A DNA stretch of 64,000 bases, from assembly GCA_902520885.1 (NCBI GenBank), contig CABYPW010000002.1:1-64000 (forward strand), given 5' to 3'. A program made the position numbers and the translations under genes. Each line of letters opens with the position of its first letter. Position 1 is the stretch's first letter. Below the pieces are notes generated by a model. The model was not told the DNA's origin. It was given only the letters and a program-made list of their open reading frames with translations, and did no database searches. Origin of the DNA: an uncultured SAR116 cluster alpha proteobacterium. GTDB taxonomy: Bacteria; Pseudomonadota; Alphaproteobacteria; Puniceispirillales; Puniceispirillaceae. Below, one piece after another: positions 1 to 8,822 of the stretch.

Positions 1-203
1 TGAGACGATGGAGACATTTGCTCGTTGCTATATTGGTTGTGCCAGTACTGACTGGGTATATAATATTAGCGACTATTTTTTCGGAAGTCATTGTAGGTGT
101 ATCTTTATTTGTTGATTTCATATTTTATTTGTTGGCTGGATTAATTTGGATTCCTGGTGCTGCTGTCGTGGTGAGGTGGCTTGCTGATAAAGAAGCTAAG
201 TAA
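1..203 (+). CDS. DUF2842-like small membrane protein (5' partial)
   Basis: The reading frame is open from base 3 to the TAA at 201-203, so the gene starts upstream of the window. A TTG at position 18 is available, but the residues before it (RRWRH) read naturally into the first hydrophobic stretch, so I treat the gene as truncated by the window edge. The visible 67 residues form two membrane segments (LLVAILVVPVLTGYIILA and a second one ending in IPGAAVVVRWLADKE). This two-helix shape with a positively charged start and a W-x-P turn resembles the small alphaproteobacterial DUF2842 family. Its function is unknown. Confidence 0.6.
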   Translation, partial: RRWRHLLVAILVVPVLTGYIILATIFSEVIVGVSLFVDFIFYLLAGLIWIPGAAVVVRWLADKEAK

Positions 204-331
204 GAATATGGTGGTATAAACGAATCGCTTAATTGTTATATTCATAAGAATTAAGTTTATACGCATTTTACAAAAATTATAGAGAAACATCACTAGTAGT
301 TTTATATATTCATAATAAAGAGACCTATCTT

Positions 332-778
332 ATGGTAGTTCAAATTAGCGAGCAAAAATTAAGAGACATATCAGATATCGCCTATGAATTACTTGCAAAA
401 CATGGTTTAAATGACTGGCAGTTTTGTTTTGATCACGCAAAATCACGAGCTGGTTTGTGTAATTACAGCAAAAAAATTATTTCAATATCTAGGTCCTATG
501 CAAAAGAAGTTAAAATTTCTGACGTCAAAAATACTATATTACATGAAATTGCCCATGCTCTAGTTGGACACAGTCACGGTCATGATGCCACTTGGAAAGT
601 TAAGGCTCTTGAAATAGGCTGTGATGCAAAACGATGTCATAATGTGAAATTTTCGGCACCAAGATGGATAATTGAGTGCCCTAACGGATGCTTTTCTATT
701 TCCCGATTTAGAAAAAATAAGAATTTGATTTGTAAAAATTGTAAAATTCCAGTGGTTTACAAGAAAAATAATGTTTGA
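332..778 (+). CDS. SprT-like zinc metalloprotease
   Basis: 148 residues. A zinc-protease motif HEIAH is at 71-75, followed by a probable third ligand in HGHDATW (82-88). A C-terminal zinc ribbon is built from C116, C120, C134 and C137. That is the SprT/Spartan layout (metalloprotease plus zinc ribbon). Eukaryotic Spartan degrades proteins crosslinked to DNA; the role of bacterial SprT is much less certain. A purine-rich AAAGAGA about 10 bases upstream could be the ribosome site. The last 8 bases overlap the start of the next gene, which predicts translational coupling. The family assignment is firm; a role in DNA-protein crosslink repair is inference. Confidence 0.8.
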   Translation: MVVQISEQKLRDISDIAYELLAKHGLNDWQFCFDHAKSRAGLCNYSKKIISISRSYAKEVKISDVKNTILHEIAHALVGHSHGHDATWKVKALEIGCDAKRCHNVKFSAPRWIIECPNGCFSISRFRKNKNLICKNCKIPVVYKKNNV

Positions 779-1382
779 TATAACCCCGCAAAAACAACAA
801 AAAATTACGCATTTTGTAAAAACCTTGTCCAAATTGGAAAAGCAAATTATATCCTTCCCCTATTTTACAAAAAAAGAGATTTCAGGATTGATTGATTACT
901 GCAACCAGCTTTCGTTCCGTGAAGCAATTCCATTGACTAAAACAGGTGTAGTTCAGGATTTTTCAGTATGTTTTCCTGCACCTAAAATTGGATTGATGAA
1001 AAAATGTATAAATCACTTTGAGCGATTATTTTTAGATGAAAATTTAAAGCAATTTTTTAGTTCTTCTCTCATATTCAACGATATAGCAGTACAGAAATAT
1101 AGAGCCGGTTCCAGTGGTATCGGAGTTCACCGTGATGGTCATCGTTATCGTGACTTGATATTAATCATCTGCCTTTCTGGAAGTTCTGAGTTTTATGTAG
1201 CAAAAAGTCGTGATGGTTCAAATATGGATGTAATCGATGATACTCCGGGAAGATTAGTTTTGATGAGTGGTCCAGGATTCAAAAATCTTGTGAACCATGA
1301 TAATCGTCTATTTCATGGTGTAAAGAATGTTAAGAATGGAAGACTTTCTATAGGTCTAAGATGTAACTCAAGGTTTCATTGA
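771..1382 (+). CDS. 2OG-Fe(II) oxygenase-like protein
   Basis: 203 residues. The C-terminal half carries the iron and 2-oxoglutarate signature of the double-stranded beta-helix dioxygenases: H120-R-D122 (HxD), a distal H182 in LFHGV, and R191 about nine residues later, with GRLVLMSGPGF before the second His as in AlkB/prolyl-hydroxylase-like folds. The N-terminal 60 residues are helical and not recognised. The ATG lies inside the end of the SprT-like gene in another frame, so the two are probably made from one message. The substrate is unknown: an AlkB-like nucleic-acid demethylase or a protein/small-molecule hydroxylase are both possible. The gene ends 6 bases from the convergent hpf. Confidence 0.7.
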   Translation: MFDITPQKQQKITHFVKTLSKLEKQIISFPYFTKKEISGLIDYCNQLSFREAIPLTKTGVVQDFSVCFPAPKIGLMKKCINHFERLFLDENLKQFFSSSLIFNDIAVQKYRAGSSGIGVHRDGHRYRDLILIICLSGSSEFYVAKSRDGSNMDVIDDTPGRLVLMSGPGFKNLVNHDNRLFHGVKNVKNGRLSIGLRCNSRFH

Positions 1383-1388
1383 CTTACA

Positions 1389-2045
1389 TTAAGTTTCACC
1401 TCTATTACCACGAGGATCTACCCATGCAATTGTATTGTCACTTCTCCTGTAAACGAGGTTCAATCCAAAGTGACTAGCATTTCTGAACATAAGGCAGGGT
1501 TCATCGGATAACTCGAGCTGCATTACTGCCTGTTCAACAGTTAAGAGCTCTATCTCATAAGATAACTGAGCGACCACAGGTAGAGCATCATTATCGTTTT
1601 CATTATCAAAAGGTGCATTTGCAGAATGAATATGGGGCCCAGATTTTGTAATATAACTAAGGGAGTTTTCAGCATTAGATGCTGACTCATAAATAGATAA
1701 CGAGGCTGTTATTGTTTGTTCCTCTGCTTCAAGGTCTGTTAAGTTGTTTCTATGATTCTTTAATCTTCTTTTATGTCTTCTAAGACGTTTTTCTGCATGC
1801 GAAATAGCAGCGTCGAGAGCTATGTGGGCATCTTTAGAGTCGTAGCCTGTTGATTCGAGGTCAATTCTTCTTGTTAAATTTACTTTTGTTTTAACTGTAA
1901 AGCCTGCCAATGTTTTTTCAAGTGTTACAGCAGCCGCTATAGCATTTGCAAAATATTTGTTCACTACATCCTGAAGTGCATCTTCTGCGTGTCGCTGAAA
2001 TGCGGCTCCTGTTTCAATATTTTTTCCGCTTATTTTTATATCCAT
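1389..2045 (-). CDS. hpf: Ribosome hibernation promoting factor, long form
   Basis: 218 residues, the length of long HPF. The N-terminal half (about 1-110) begins MDIKISGKNIETG and continues to a basic AEKRLRRHKRRLKNH helix that contacts the 30S decoding region. A linker of about 50 residues follows, then a C-terminal dimerisation domain (about 165-215) with EQAVMQLELSDEPCLMFRN and a terminal DNTIAWVDPRG. Long HPF both inactivates 70S ribosomes and links them into 100S dimers in stationary phase. It lies alone here, convergent with the oxygenase, rather than beside rpoN as in many proteobacteria. Confidence 0.93.
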   Translation of the reverse strand: MDIKISGKNIETGAAFQRHAEDALQDVVNKYFANAIAAAVTLEKTLAGFTVKTKVNLTRRIDLESTGYDSKDAHIALDAAISHAEKRLRRHKRRLKNHRNNLTDLEAEEQTITASLSIYESASNAENSLSYITKSGPHIHSANAPFDNENDNDALPVVAQLSYEIELLTVEQAVMQLELSDEPCLMFRNASHFGLNLVYRRSDNTIAWVDPRGNRGET

Positions 2046-2214
2046 CTGAATTTCCCTTTTAGCAATTTATAGAACGAACTAATAAAATACCTACAAATTC
2101 TTCTGGCTTAATCTCCTTTCCATTCCCCCTAGAATAACACTCCTACTCCAAGTGTTACTTATTTACGGACTAACTGCAATAGCGATAATTCATAAGTTAA
2201 TTTTTTGTGCATAA

Positions 2215-3189
2215 TCAACTCTCCAATTTTTGGGCTAAAATAGAAGAAAAAAGAGTCTCATCCACATTACCGCCTGAGAGGATAACGATAATATCCTGTC
2301 CCAATGGTTTAAAATTTGGTTTAAATACAGATGCTAGAGCAACTGCTCCGCCAGGTTCAGTTACAAGTTTAAAATTACGATAGGCAATTCTCATTGCGTC
2401 ACAAACTTCTTGGTCGGTTACAACATATCCACCCTTAACATATTTTTTTGCTATTTCGAATGGTACCTTACCAGGTGATGGAGTAATAATTGCGTCACAG
2501 ATTGAGTGTTTTCCTAGTTTGTTAGATAAGATTTTATTAGCAGCAAGAGAACGCTTCATATCATCAAAGCCTTCCGGTTCAGCAGCAAAAATCTTACAAT
2601 TAGGAAAACTTTCTGAAATTGAAATTGAAGTTCCAGCTATTAAGCCGCCTCCACCGCAACAAACAATTAATTGAGACGGATAAAAATCTCTCTTTTTGCA
2701 TTGCTGAGCGATTTCGATACCAACAGTTCCTTGACCGGAAATTACTCTTTCATCATTGAATGGTGGTATTAAATGTGCATTCATTTCTGTTTGTAAGGCG
2801 TCTCCAATTTTTTCACGATTTTCATTTTTTCTATCATAAAGATAAATGGAAGCACCAAATGAAGCGGTGGCCTGACGTTTTATCATAGGAGCATCTTTAG
2901 GCATAATTAAAGTCGCCTTTCGTCCAATGAGCTTGGCATTAAGAGCTACTGCTTGGGCATGATTACCAGAAGAGTAAGCAAGTATTGGTGCATCATCATC
3001 TGGCAATGACAGAATTGCGTTACATGCGCCTCTAAACTTAAAAGACCCTGTCCTCTGTAACATCTCACATTTAACCCAAAGACGAAATCCAAGTTTTTGA
3101 TTTAATCTGTCTGACGTAATCAAAGGTGTCTTTATGATAGAGTTTCTAGTCTTTTCGTATGCAGTGATGATATCATTTATTGTTATCAT
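2215..3189 (-). CDS. Short threonine/serine dehydratase-like PLP enzyme (no ACT domain)
   Basis: 324 residues from the ATG at 3189. The frame extends 20 codons further upstream, but that extension has no ribosome site and lies over the dapA leader, whereas MITINDIITAYEK matches the family start. Fold-type II PLP signatures are present: the lysine of TGSFKFRGA (K51) for the Schiff base, SSGNHAQAVA, a glycine-rich phosphate loop CCGGGGLIAG, and a terminal ILSGGNVD. There is no regulatory ACT domain, unlike the second copy at 16911-18149. It could be a catabolic threonine dehydratase, a serine dehydratase, a serine racemase or a hydroxyaspartate dehydratase; the sequence alone does not decide. 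It is divergent from dapA. Confidence 0.8.
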   Translation of the reverse strand: MITINDIITAYEKTRNSIIKTPLITSDRLNQKLGFRLWVKCEMLQRTGSFKFRGACNAILSLPDDDAPILAYSSGNHAQAVALNAKLIGRKATLIMPKDAPMIKRQATASFGASIYLYDRKNENREKIGDALQTEMNAHLIPPFNDERVISGQGTVGIEIAQQCKKRDFYPSQLIVCCGGGGLIAGTSISISESFPNCKIFAAEPEGFDDMKRSLAANKILSNKLGKHSICDAIITPSPGKVPFEIAKKYVKGGYVVTDQEVCDAMRIAYRNFKLVTEPGGAVALASVFKPNFKPLGQDIIVILSGGNVDETLFSSILAQKLES

Positions 3190-3309
3190 CTTATTGATAA
3201 AACCTTTGGACAAAGTTAAAAATGTTTGTTGCCTTGTTTTATCATGCATTTTGTAATATTTTCGTCAAATATTATTGAGTTCGCCATCAATTTATGTAAA
3301 GGATTGATT

Positions 3310-4209
3310 ATGACTGGGATTATTCCAGAACTTCCTTTTAAAGGTGTGAATACTGCACTTATAACACCATTTAAAGACGGTCAGATTGATAAGATAGCTC
3401 TTCGCGATCTTGTTAATTGGCAGATACAGCAAGGGGTGCACGGGTTAGTTCCGGTAGGAACTACCGGAGAATCACCAACTTTATCCCATGAAGAACATGA
3501 TGAGGTGATAGAAATCACAGTTACAGAGGCTGCAGGTCGTGTTCCTATCATTGCTGGTGCTGGATCAAACAATACCTCCGAGGCGATTCGTCTTGCCAAG
3601 CATGCAGAAGATGTTGGCGCTAATGCAGTTTTAATAGTATCACCTTATTATAATAAACCAACCCAGCAAGGTTTAAAAGCACATTTCTTGTCTATAGCAG
3701 ATGAATTATCTTCAATACCTCTCATCGTTTACGATATTCCAGGAAGGTCAGTAGTAAGTGTGAAAGATGAATTGCTAGCTGAATTGGCGAAGCATAAAAA
3801 TATCATTGGGGTTAAGGATGCAACTGGAGATGCTGCTAGGCCTGCTAGGTTGAGCAATCTAATTGGAGATGATTTTTGTCAGTTATCCGGCGATGATGCC
3901 ACCGCTTTCTCTTATCTAGCATCTGGAGGTCATGGGATGATCTCCGTAGTGAGTAACATAGCCCCAAAATTATATTCAGATATGTATAATTCATTTTGTG
4001 CTGGAGATATTAAGACTGGAATGGAGATAAATAAAAAGCTTATGGCACTGCATGACGGGCTGTTTTGTGAAGCTAGTCCTGCACCTGTAAAATATGCAGC
4101 CGAGCGTTTGAGATTATGTAAATCTGAATTAAGGTTACCATTGGTTTCTGCATCTGATGAGGCAAAAAGAATTATAGATAAAGCCTTAGCTTTAGCTGGT
4201 TTGGTATAA
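3310..4209 (+). CDS. dapA: 4-hydroxy-tetrahydrodipicolinate synthase
   Basis: 299 residues. It condenses pyruvate with aspartate semialdehyde, the first committed step to lysine and diaminopimelate. The start is the ATG at 3310, preceded by AAAGGA; a longer in-frame reading from 3226 lacks a ribosome site. Catalytic features are all present: GTTGE with T51/T52, Y141 in VYDIPGRS, and the Schiff-base lysine K169 in GVKDATGD. The TIM-barrel length is normal. It is followed closely by smpB, a pairing common in alphaproteobacteria. Confidence 0.97.
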   Translation: MTGIIPELPFKGVNTALITPFKDGQIDKIALRDLVNWQIQQGVHGLVPVGTTGESPTLSHEEHDEVIEITVTEAAGRVPIIAGAGSNNTSEAIRLAKHAEDVGANAVLIVSPYYNKPTQQGLKAHFLSIADELSSIPLIVYDIPGRSVVSVKDELLAELAKHKNIIGVKDATGDAARPARLSNLIGDDFCQLSGDDATAFSYLASGGHGMISVVSNIAPKLYSDMYNSFCAGDIKTGMEINKKLMALHDGLFCEASPAPVKYAAERLRLCKSELRLPLVSASDEAKRIIDKALALAGLV

Positions 4210-4232
4210 AAATACTACATAAGGTGAGGGAT

Positions 4233-4688
4233 GTGTCAAATACTACTGGCCGTATTGCCGAAAACCGTCGTGCTCGATATGATTATCAGATAGAAGAAAC
4301 ACTTGAGGTTGGCCTTATTCTTCAAGGGAGTGAAGTTAAATCTTTACGCTCTGGCAAGGCGTCAATAGTAGAGTCTTATGCTGCCGAAGAAAAAGGAAGT
4401 CTTGTATTAATCAACGCAAATATACCTGTTTATCCTGCAGCAAGAGAAAATCATGAACCAAAGCGAATGCGGTCACTTTTACTAAAGGCAAAAGAGCGAG
4501 ATAAATATTTAAACATGATCCGAAGAGAGGGGTATACATTAGTACCTCTTTCTCTGTATTTTAACAAACTAGGAATAGCTAAGCTATCACTTGGTCTTGC
4601 AAAAGGCCGGAAAAAACATGATAAGCGTGAAGCTCATAAGCAGCGTGATTGGGCTCGTCAAAAACGAAAAATATTAAAGGAACACTAA
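4233..4688 (+). CDS. smpB: SsrA-binding protein
   Basis: 151 residues. It binds tmRNA and delivers it to stalled ribosomes. Start choice: a GTG at 4224 lies within the ribosome site itself, while the GTG at 4233 follows AAGGTGAGG with good spacing and gives MSNTTGRIAENRRARYDY, the standard SmpB beginning. Family motifs EVGLILQGSEVKSLRSGKAS and a basic tail LGLAKGRKKHDKREAHKQRD are intact. The final codon overlaps the convergent uracil-DNA glycosylase gene by 4 bases. Confidence 0.96.
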   Translation: MSNTTGRIAENRRARYDYQIEETLEVGLILQGSEVKSLRSGKASIVESYAAEEKGSLVLINANIPVYPAARENHEPKRMRSLLLKAKERDKYLNMIRREGYTLVPLSLYFNKLGIAKLSLGLAKGRKKHDKREAHKQRDWARQKRKILKEH

Positions 4689-5338
4689 TTCTTTATAATT
4701 TGTTTAAGCTTGATAAAAACATTATTGAACATTTCATTTGTTAATCTGCCTGTATTTATATTATATCGCGAACAGTGATAAGAATTTAATAGCGATAAGT
4801 TTGGCTTGATTATATGTTCTTTACAATGGGAAAAACGATGACTTTTCGAGGGTAGTTTAAAATGACGTATAAGCGTATCATGGGCAATTCTTCCAAGACA
4901 TAGAATAACCTTTAATCTCGACATGCTGTCAATTTCAAGTGAGAGAAATGACCTGCAATTATTTATTTCAGAACCTATTGGTTTATTTTTAGGTGGAACG
5001 CAGCGAACCGCATTTGTTATCCTAATATTATTCAATACGAGTTTATCATTACCATTAGCATTATAAAGCTCATTAGCAAAACCATGAACCCATAAAGTTT
5101 GATATAAAATCCCACCAGCAAAATCTCCTGTAAATGGCCTACCAGTCCTATTCGCGCCCCTTAAACCAGGTGCGAGACCAATTATAAGAATTTCTGAATT
5201 TATTGAACCAAATGATGGAACTGGAGCATTAAACCAAGTAGGTTGTTTTTCCTTCGTTTCATTTAAATATGTTGCAAGTCTGCGACATTTATTACATGAA
5301 AGTGGTGCAATTTGGTCAAGTTGTAAATTCATTTTCAT
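4685..5338 (-). CDS. Family 5 uracil-DNA glycosylase (UDGb type, Fe-S)
   Basis: 217 residues. The motif GLAPGLRGANRTGRPFTGD (54-72) is the active-site signature of the UDGb/family 5 glycosylases, which remove uracil and deaminated purines from DNA. The C-terminal motif is SYHCSRYNINTGRLT, close to the family's HPS.LNVNTGRLT. Cysteines at 15, 18, 113 and 128 are placed to bind the family's 4Fe-4S cluster. The Cys in YHCSRYN replaces the more usual Pro. The gene stands alone, convergent with smpB; I see no LexA box in front of it. Confidence 0.88.
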   Translation of the reverse strand: MKMNLQLDQIAPLSCNKCRRLATYLNETKEKQPTWFNAPVPSFGSINSEILIIGLAPGLRGANRTGRPFTGDFAGGILYQTLWVHGFANELYNANGNDKLVLNNIRITNAVRCVPPKNKPIGSEINNCRSFLSLEIDSMSRLKVILCLGRIAHDTLIRHFKLPSKSHRFSHCKEHIIKPNLSLLNSYHCSRYNINTGRLTNEMFNNVFIKLKQIIKN

Positions 5339-5531
5339 TAATTTGCCTAATGTATTTTTGTTTTATTGAATTTAAACATAGAATAAAATCTGTGGTTAAA
5401 AAAGTTTTTGTGAATAAATACAAGGTTAACAAGAAAAATTTAAAGAACTTTTTTAATTCTAATTTATATAATATGAAGAGTTAGTAAGGAATATTAAAAA
5501 AAACAATTCAGTATAAACAACGTTTTGAAGT
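5339..5531. other. Intergenic region, uracil-DNA glycosylase / folK
   Basis: 193 very AT-rich bases between two divergent genes. A 71-codon plus-strand frame crosses it but has Lys/Asn-rich low-complexity content and runs into the glycosylase coding region, so I do not call it. The region presumably holds both promoters; I could not single out convincing -35/-10 boxes. Confidence 0.4.
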
Positions 5532-6041
5532 GTGTTAGAAAAAGTGAAAAACAAAATATTTATTGGGATTGGCGCTAATCTTATACCAAGGGGATATTCG
5601 TCAGTGCAAGATGGTCTTAATGCCGCAATGAATATGTTATCTGGATATGGTATTGAACTTATACAATGTTCTTCATGGTATGAAACGAGCCCTGTTCCGA
5701 AATCGAATCAACCACTGTTTAGAAATGCTGTATTTTCCGCTAGCTGTGATTTGAATCCACTAGAACTTTTGTATTGTTTAAATGATTTAGAGGCTAAAAT
5801 CGGCCGTATTAGAACTTCAAGAAATTCAGCGAGAGTATTAGATTTAGATATATTAGATTTTAATTCTGAATGTATTGATTTAGAAAATCTTATTATACCT
5901 CACCCTAGGATGCACGAACGCGCATTTGTATTGATTCCATTAAATGAAATTAATAATGATTATATCCATCCAGTTATGCAAGAGCCGATTTTATCCCTAA
6001 TAAAGCGTTTGCCAGCAGAACAAGATATATTAAAAATTTAA
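5532..6041 (+). CDS. folK: 2-amino-4-hydroxy-6-hydroxymethyldihydropteridine pyrophosphokinase
   Basis: 169 residues. It transfers pyrophosphate from ATP to hydroxymethyl-dihydropterin in folate synthesis. HPPK motifs in order: FIGIGANL, SSWYETSPV, QPLFRNAV, the RTSRNSARVLDLDIL metal/ATP loop, and IPHPRMHERAFVLIPL. The GTG at 5532 is the furthest upstream start; a second GTG four codons on is equally possible, and neither has a strong ribosome site. The other folate genes are not in the window. Confidence 0.95.
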   Translation: MLEKVKNKIFIGIGANLIPRGYSSVQDGLNAAMNMLSGYGIELIQCSSWYETSPVPKSNQPLFRNAVFSASCDLNPLELLYCLNDLEAKIGRIRTSRNSARVLDLDILDFNSECIDLENLIIPHPRMHERAFVLIPLNEINNDYIHPVMQEPILSLIKRLPAEQDILKI

Positions 6042-6172
6042 TATTTATTAAATTTAAAATATATTTAAAAACGCATCTCCTAATTACCTGGCGCGTTAAA
6101 CATTATCTTGCAAATTTAACGATATTATTATAACTAATGGTTGGCATATTCTGATTGCAAAAGGAAAAAATT

Positions 6173-6586
6173 ATGGCACGAGTAACTGTGGAAGATTGCA
6201 TTGAAAAGATCCCTAACCGTTTTGAGTTAGTTCTAACAGCGGGTCAACGAGCACGTGCAATTCAAAAAGGTGAAATTTTAACAATTGATAGGGATAATGA
6301 TAAAAATCCCGTTGTTGCGTTGCGAGAAATCGCAGCGGAAACAATTGATAAAACTAAAGTGCAAGATGCAATTATAAGGGGGCTACAACGGTTAAATGAT
6401 CGTGAAGAAGAATTGTTGGCAGACGAGGCCTCTGATGAAGCTCGAAACGAAATGGAGTCACTCTCCTCGCAATATGAAGCTGATTTGTACGGCGAACAGT
6501 CAGGTATGCAGGTCGGTCATTCTAACGATATCGACTCAACCGGCTTCCAAGATGTTGACATTAACCTTCTTAAAAGCGACGATTAA
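6173..6586 (+). CDS. rpoZ: RNA polymerase omega subunit
   Basis: 137 residues. The start at 6173 follows AAGGA and gives [20 protein letters not shown], the typical alphaproteobacterial omega N-terminus; an in-frame codon at 6155 is less likely. The conserved core ([14 protein letters not shown] and [13 protein letters not shown]) occupies residues 14-63. The rest is an acidic tail with no recognised fold, longer than in E. coli omega. It lies directly upstream of rsh, the rpoZ-spoT order also seen in E. coli; omega is part of the ppGpp site on RNA polymerase. Confidence 0.95.
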   Translation: MARVTVEDCIEKIPNRFELVLTAGQRARAIQKGEILTIDRDNDKNPVVALREIAAETIDKTKVQDAIIRGLQRLNDREEELLADEASDEARNEMESLSSQYEADLYGEQSGMQVGHSNDIDSTGFQDVDINLLKSDD

Positions 6587-6624
6587 AATAAGAAAAAATA
6601 TATCACTCATTTTGGGGTGTTGAA

Positions 6625-8799
6625 ATGGTAGCTTCTGCTATTGTTGCCAATAAGACTATTGAGGACGCTTATAACAGCCTCATTAACCGTATAAGATCGT
6701 ATAACCCGTTTGTAGACTTAAATAGACTAAATTCTGCCTATGATACTGGTAAAAAAGCTCATAACGGCCAATTTAGAGCTTCAGGTGAAGCATATTTTTC
6801 TCATCCTATAGCTGTTGGCTATTTACTTGCTGAAATGCATCTGGACACAGATACGATTATAACCGCTTTGCTTCATGATACAGTGGAAGATTGTGATATA
6901 ACTTTGCAGGATATCTCACATCAGTTTGGTAATCAAATTGCAAATTTGGTGGATGGGGTTACCAAGTTAAGCCAAATTGAAAATCAGTCGCCAGACAAGA
7001 GACAAGCTGAAAATTTTCGTAAACTTATGGTTGCTATTAGTCAGGACATAAGAGTTTTGCTGGTAAAGTTGGCAGATAGGTTGCATAATATGCAAACCAT
7101 AGAATCTATAAATAGTTTGGAAAAAAAAGAACGTATTGCAAAAGAAACATTAGAAATTTTTGTGCCATTGGCTGAGAGATTAGGCATAACTCAATTTCAA
7201 ACTGAATTAGAAGATACATCTTTTAAAATTTTATATCCTGAGATGAGAGAGTCTATTCAGAACAGACTTGAATTTTTGGCGGCCGAATCCGAAAATATTT
7301 TCCCAAGAATTTGTCAGGAATTACAATCATCAATTTTGGAGTCAGGTATAGAATGTCAAGTATCTGGAAGACGCAAAACAGCATATTCCATTTGGCGTAA
7401 AATGCAGCATCGTCAAGTTTCAATGGACCAACTTGCTGACATTATGGCTTTTAGAATAATTGTTCCAAGTATTTCACAGTGTTATGAAGCCCTGGGGATT
7501 GTTCACACGAGATATCCCATGGTAATGGGCAGAATGAAAGATTATATTTCTACCCCAAAGAGGAATGGTTATCGGTCTATTCATACAGGTGTTATTGGCC
7601 CTCTTAACAGACGTATAGAAATTCAAATAAGAACTGCAGAAATGCACGATTTAGCAGAGCGAGGAGTTGCTGCCCATTGGGATTACAAAACTGGACGCTC
7701 TGAAGAATCAGAGGTTTCATTTGGCTGGGTTCAGGAGTTAATAAGTTTAATCGAAATGAATAGTGGACCAGATGAGTTTTTAGAAAATACAAAAATGGAT
7801 ATGTATGCTGACCAAGTTTTTTGTTTTACCCCAAGAGGTGATTTAATTGGTTTGCCCGCTGGAGCCACTGCCATAGATTTTGCATTTGCTGTTCATTCTA
7901 AAGTTGGAAGACATTGTTGTGGGGTAGAAATCAATGGTAAAAATAGACAATTAGCATCTGAACTTAATAATGGAGATCAGGTTTTAATTAAAACAGACGC
8001 TCAAGCAAAGCCTAAAGCTGAATGGGAAGAGTTCGTGGCTACTGGTAGAGCACGCTCTGCAATAAGGCGATTTATACGTGAAGAACATCTTGCAGAGTTT
8101 AGCCGTGTTGGAAGGGCCCTATTGGAGAAAGAATATCGATTTCATAATGTCCCCCTTCGGGAGACGGCCATTAAAGCATCTCTAAATTCCTTTAAAGTTT
8201 CCAGAACTGAGGAACTATTTTCATTAATAGCAGAGGGTAAAATTAGTGTTTCGGAGGTAATGAATAGATTGAATCCAGAACTTGGAAAGTCAGAAAAATC
8301 CGCTAAGATTCTTAAAAGAAATAAAAGTAGAACAACTAAAGAACGCTCTGATACTTTGAATATTAGTGGTATGAATCCTGGAATGGCTTTGCATGTTGCA
8401 AATTGCTGTCATCCGGTACCTGGCGATAAAATCATTGGTATTTTAACTACCGGTAAGGGCCTTACAATACATTCCAGGGAATGCTTAACACTTACCAAAT
8501 ATACGGATGTACCTGAATTATGGGTTAAAGTTGATTGGAAGCGTAACGATAAAAAGCGATTTGCTGGACGAATTAGAGTAATACTTCTAAATGAAGCAGG
8601 AGCTCTAGCAGCGCTCTCTACAATAATCGCACAACAGGCAGGAAATATTTCGTATATGCAAATCACGAAGAGAACATCAGATTTTTTTACATTATTTTTA
8701 GATGTTGAGGTGGTTAATTTAGCACAATTAAATTCAATCATAACCGTTGTTAGGTCTAGCCAGTTCGTTGAATCTGTTGAACGTATAATGATTCAGTAA
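6625..8799 (+). CDS. rsh: Bifunctional (p)ppGpp synthetase/hydrolase, RelA-SpoT homologue
   Basis: 724 residues, the only RSH in the window. The N-terminal HD hydrolase keeps H60, H84-D85 and the TVED motif, so it should degrade ppGpp. The synthetase domain (about 245-370) keeps GRMKDYISTPKRNGYRSIHTG and EIQIRTAEMHD with its catalytic Glu, so it should also make it. A TGS domain follows (about 395-455, DQVFCFTPRGDLIGLPAGAT), then a conserved Cys region (VANCCHPVPGD) and a C-terminal ACT domain (about 650-720). It is probably the cell's main stringent-response enzyme, co-directional with rpoZ. Confidence 0.95.
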   Translation: MVASAIVANKTIEDAYNSLINRIRSYNPFVDLNRLNSAYDTGKKAHNGQFRASGEAYFSHPIAVGYLLAEMHLDTDTIITALLHDTVEDCDITLQDISHQFGNQIANLVDGVTKLSQIENQSPDKRQAENFRKLMVAISQDIRVLLVKLADRLHNMQTIESINSLEKKERIAKETLEIFVPLAERLGITQFQTELEDTSFKILYPEMRESIQNRLEFLAAESENIFPRICQELQSSILESGIECQVSGRRKTAYSIWRKMQHRQVSMDQLADIMAFRIIVPSISQCYEALGIVHTRYPMVMGRMKDYISTPKRNGYRSIHTGVIGPLNRRIEIQIRTAEMHDLAERGVAAHWDYKTGRSEESEVSFGWVQELISLIEMNSGPDEFLENTKMDMYADQVFCFTPRGDLIGLPAGATAIDFAFAVHSKVGRHCCGVEINGKNRQLASELNNGDQVLIKTDAQAKPKAEWEEFVATGRARSAIRRFIREEHLAEFSRVGRALLEKEYRFHNVPLRETAIKASLNSFKVSRTEELFSLIAEGKISVSEVMNRLNPELGKSEKSAKILKRNKSRTTKERSDTLNISGMNPGMALHVANCCHPVPGDKIIGILTTGKGLTIHSRECLTLTKYTDVPELWVKVDWKRNDKKRFAGRIRVILLNEAGALAALSTIIAQQAGNISYMQITKRTSDFFTLFLDVEVVNLAQLNSIITVVRSSQFVESVERIMIQ

Positions 8800-8822
8800 A
8801 TTGTTTATAATGGGACTGTTAT

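Noticed and set aside
560-832. 90-codon minus-strand frame
   Set aside because: Lies opposite the SprT-like and oxygenase genes, both of which have clear catalytic motifs.
5269-5484. 71-codon plus-strand frame before folK
   Set aside because: Overlaps the start of the uracil-DNA glycosylase gene, is Lys/Asn/Phe-rich low-complexity sequence and has no ribosome site.
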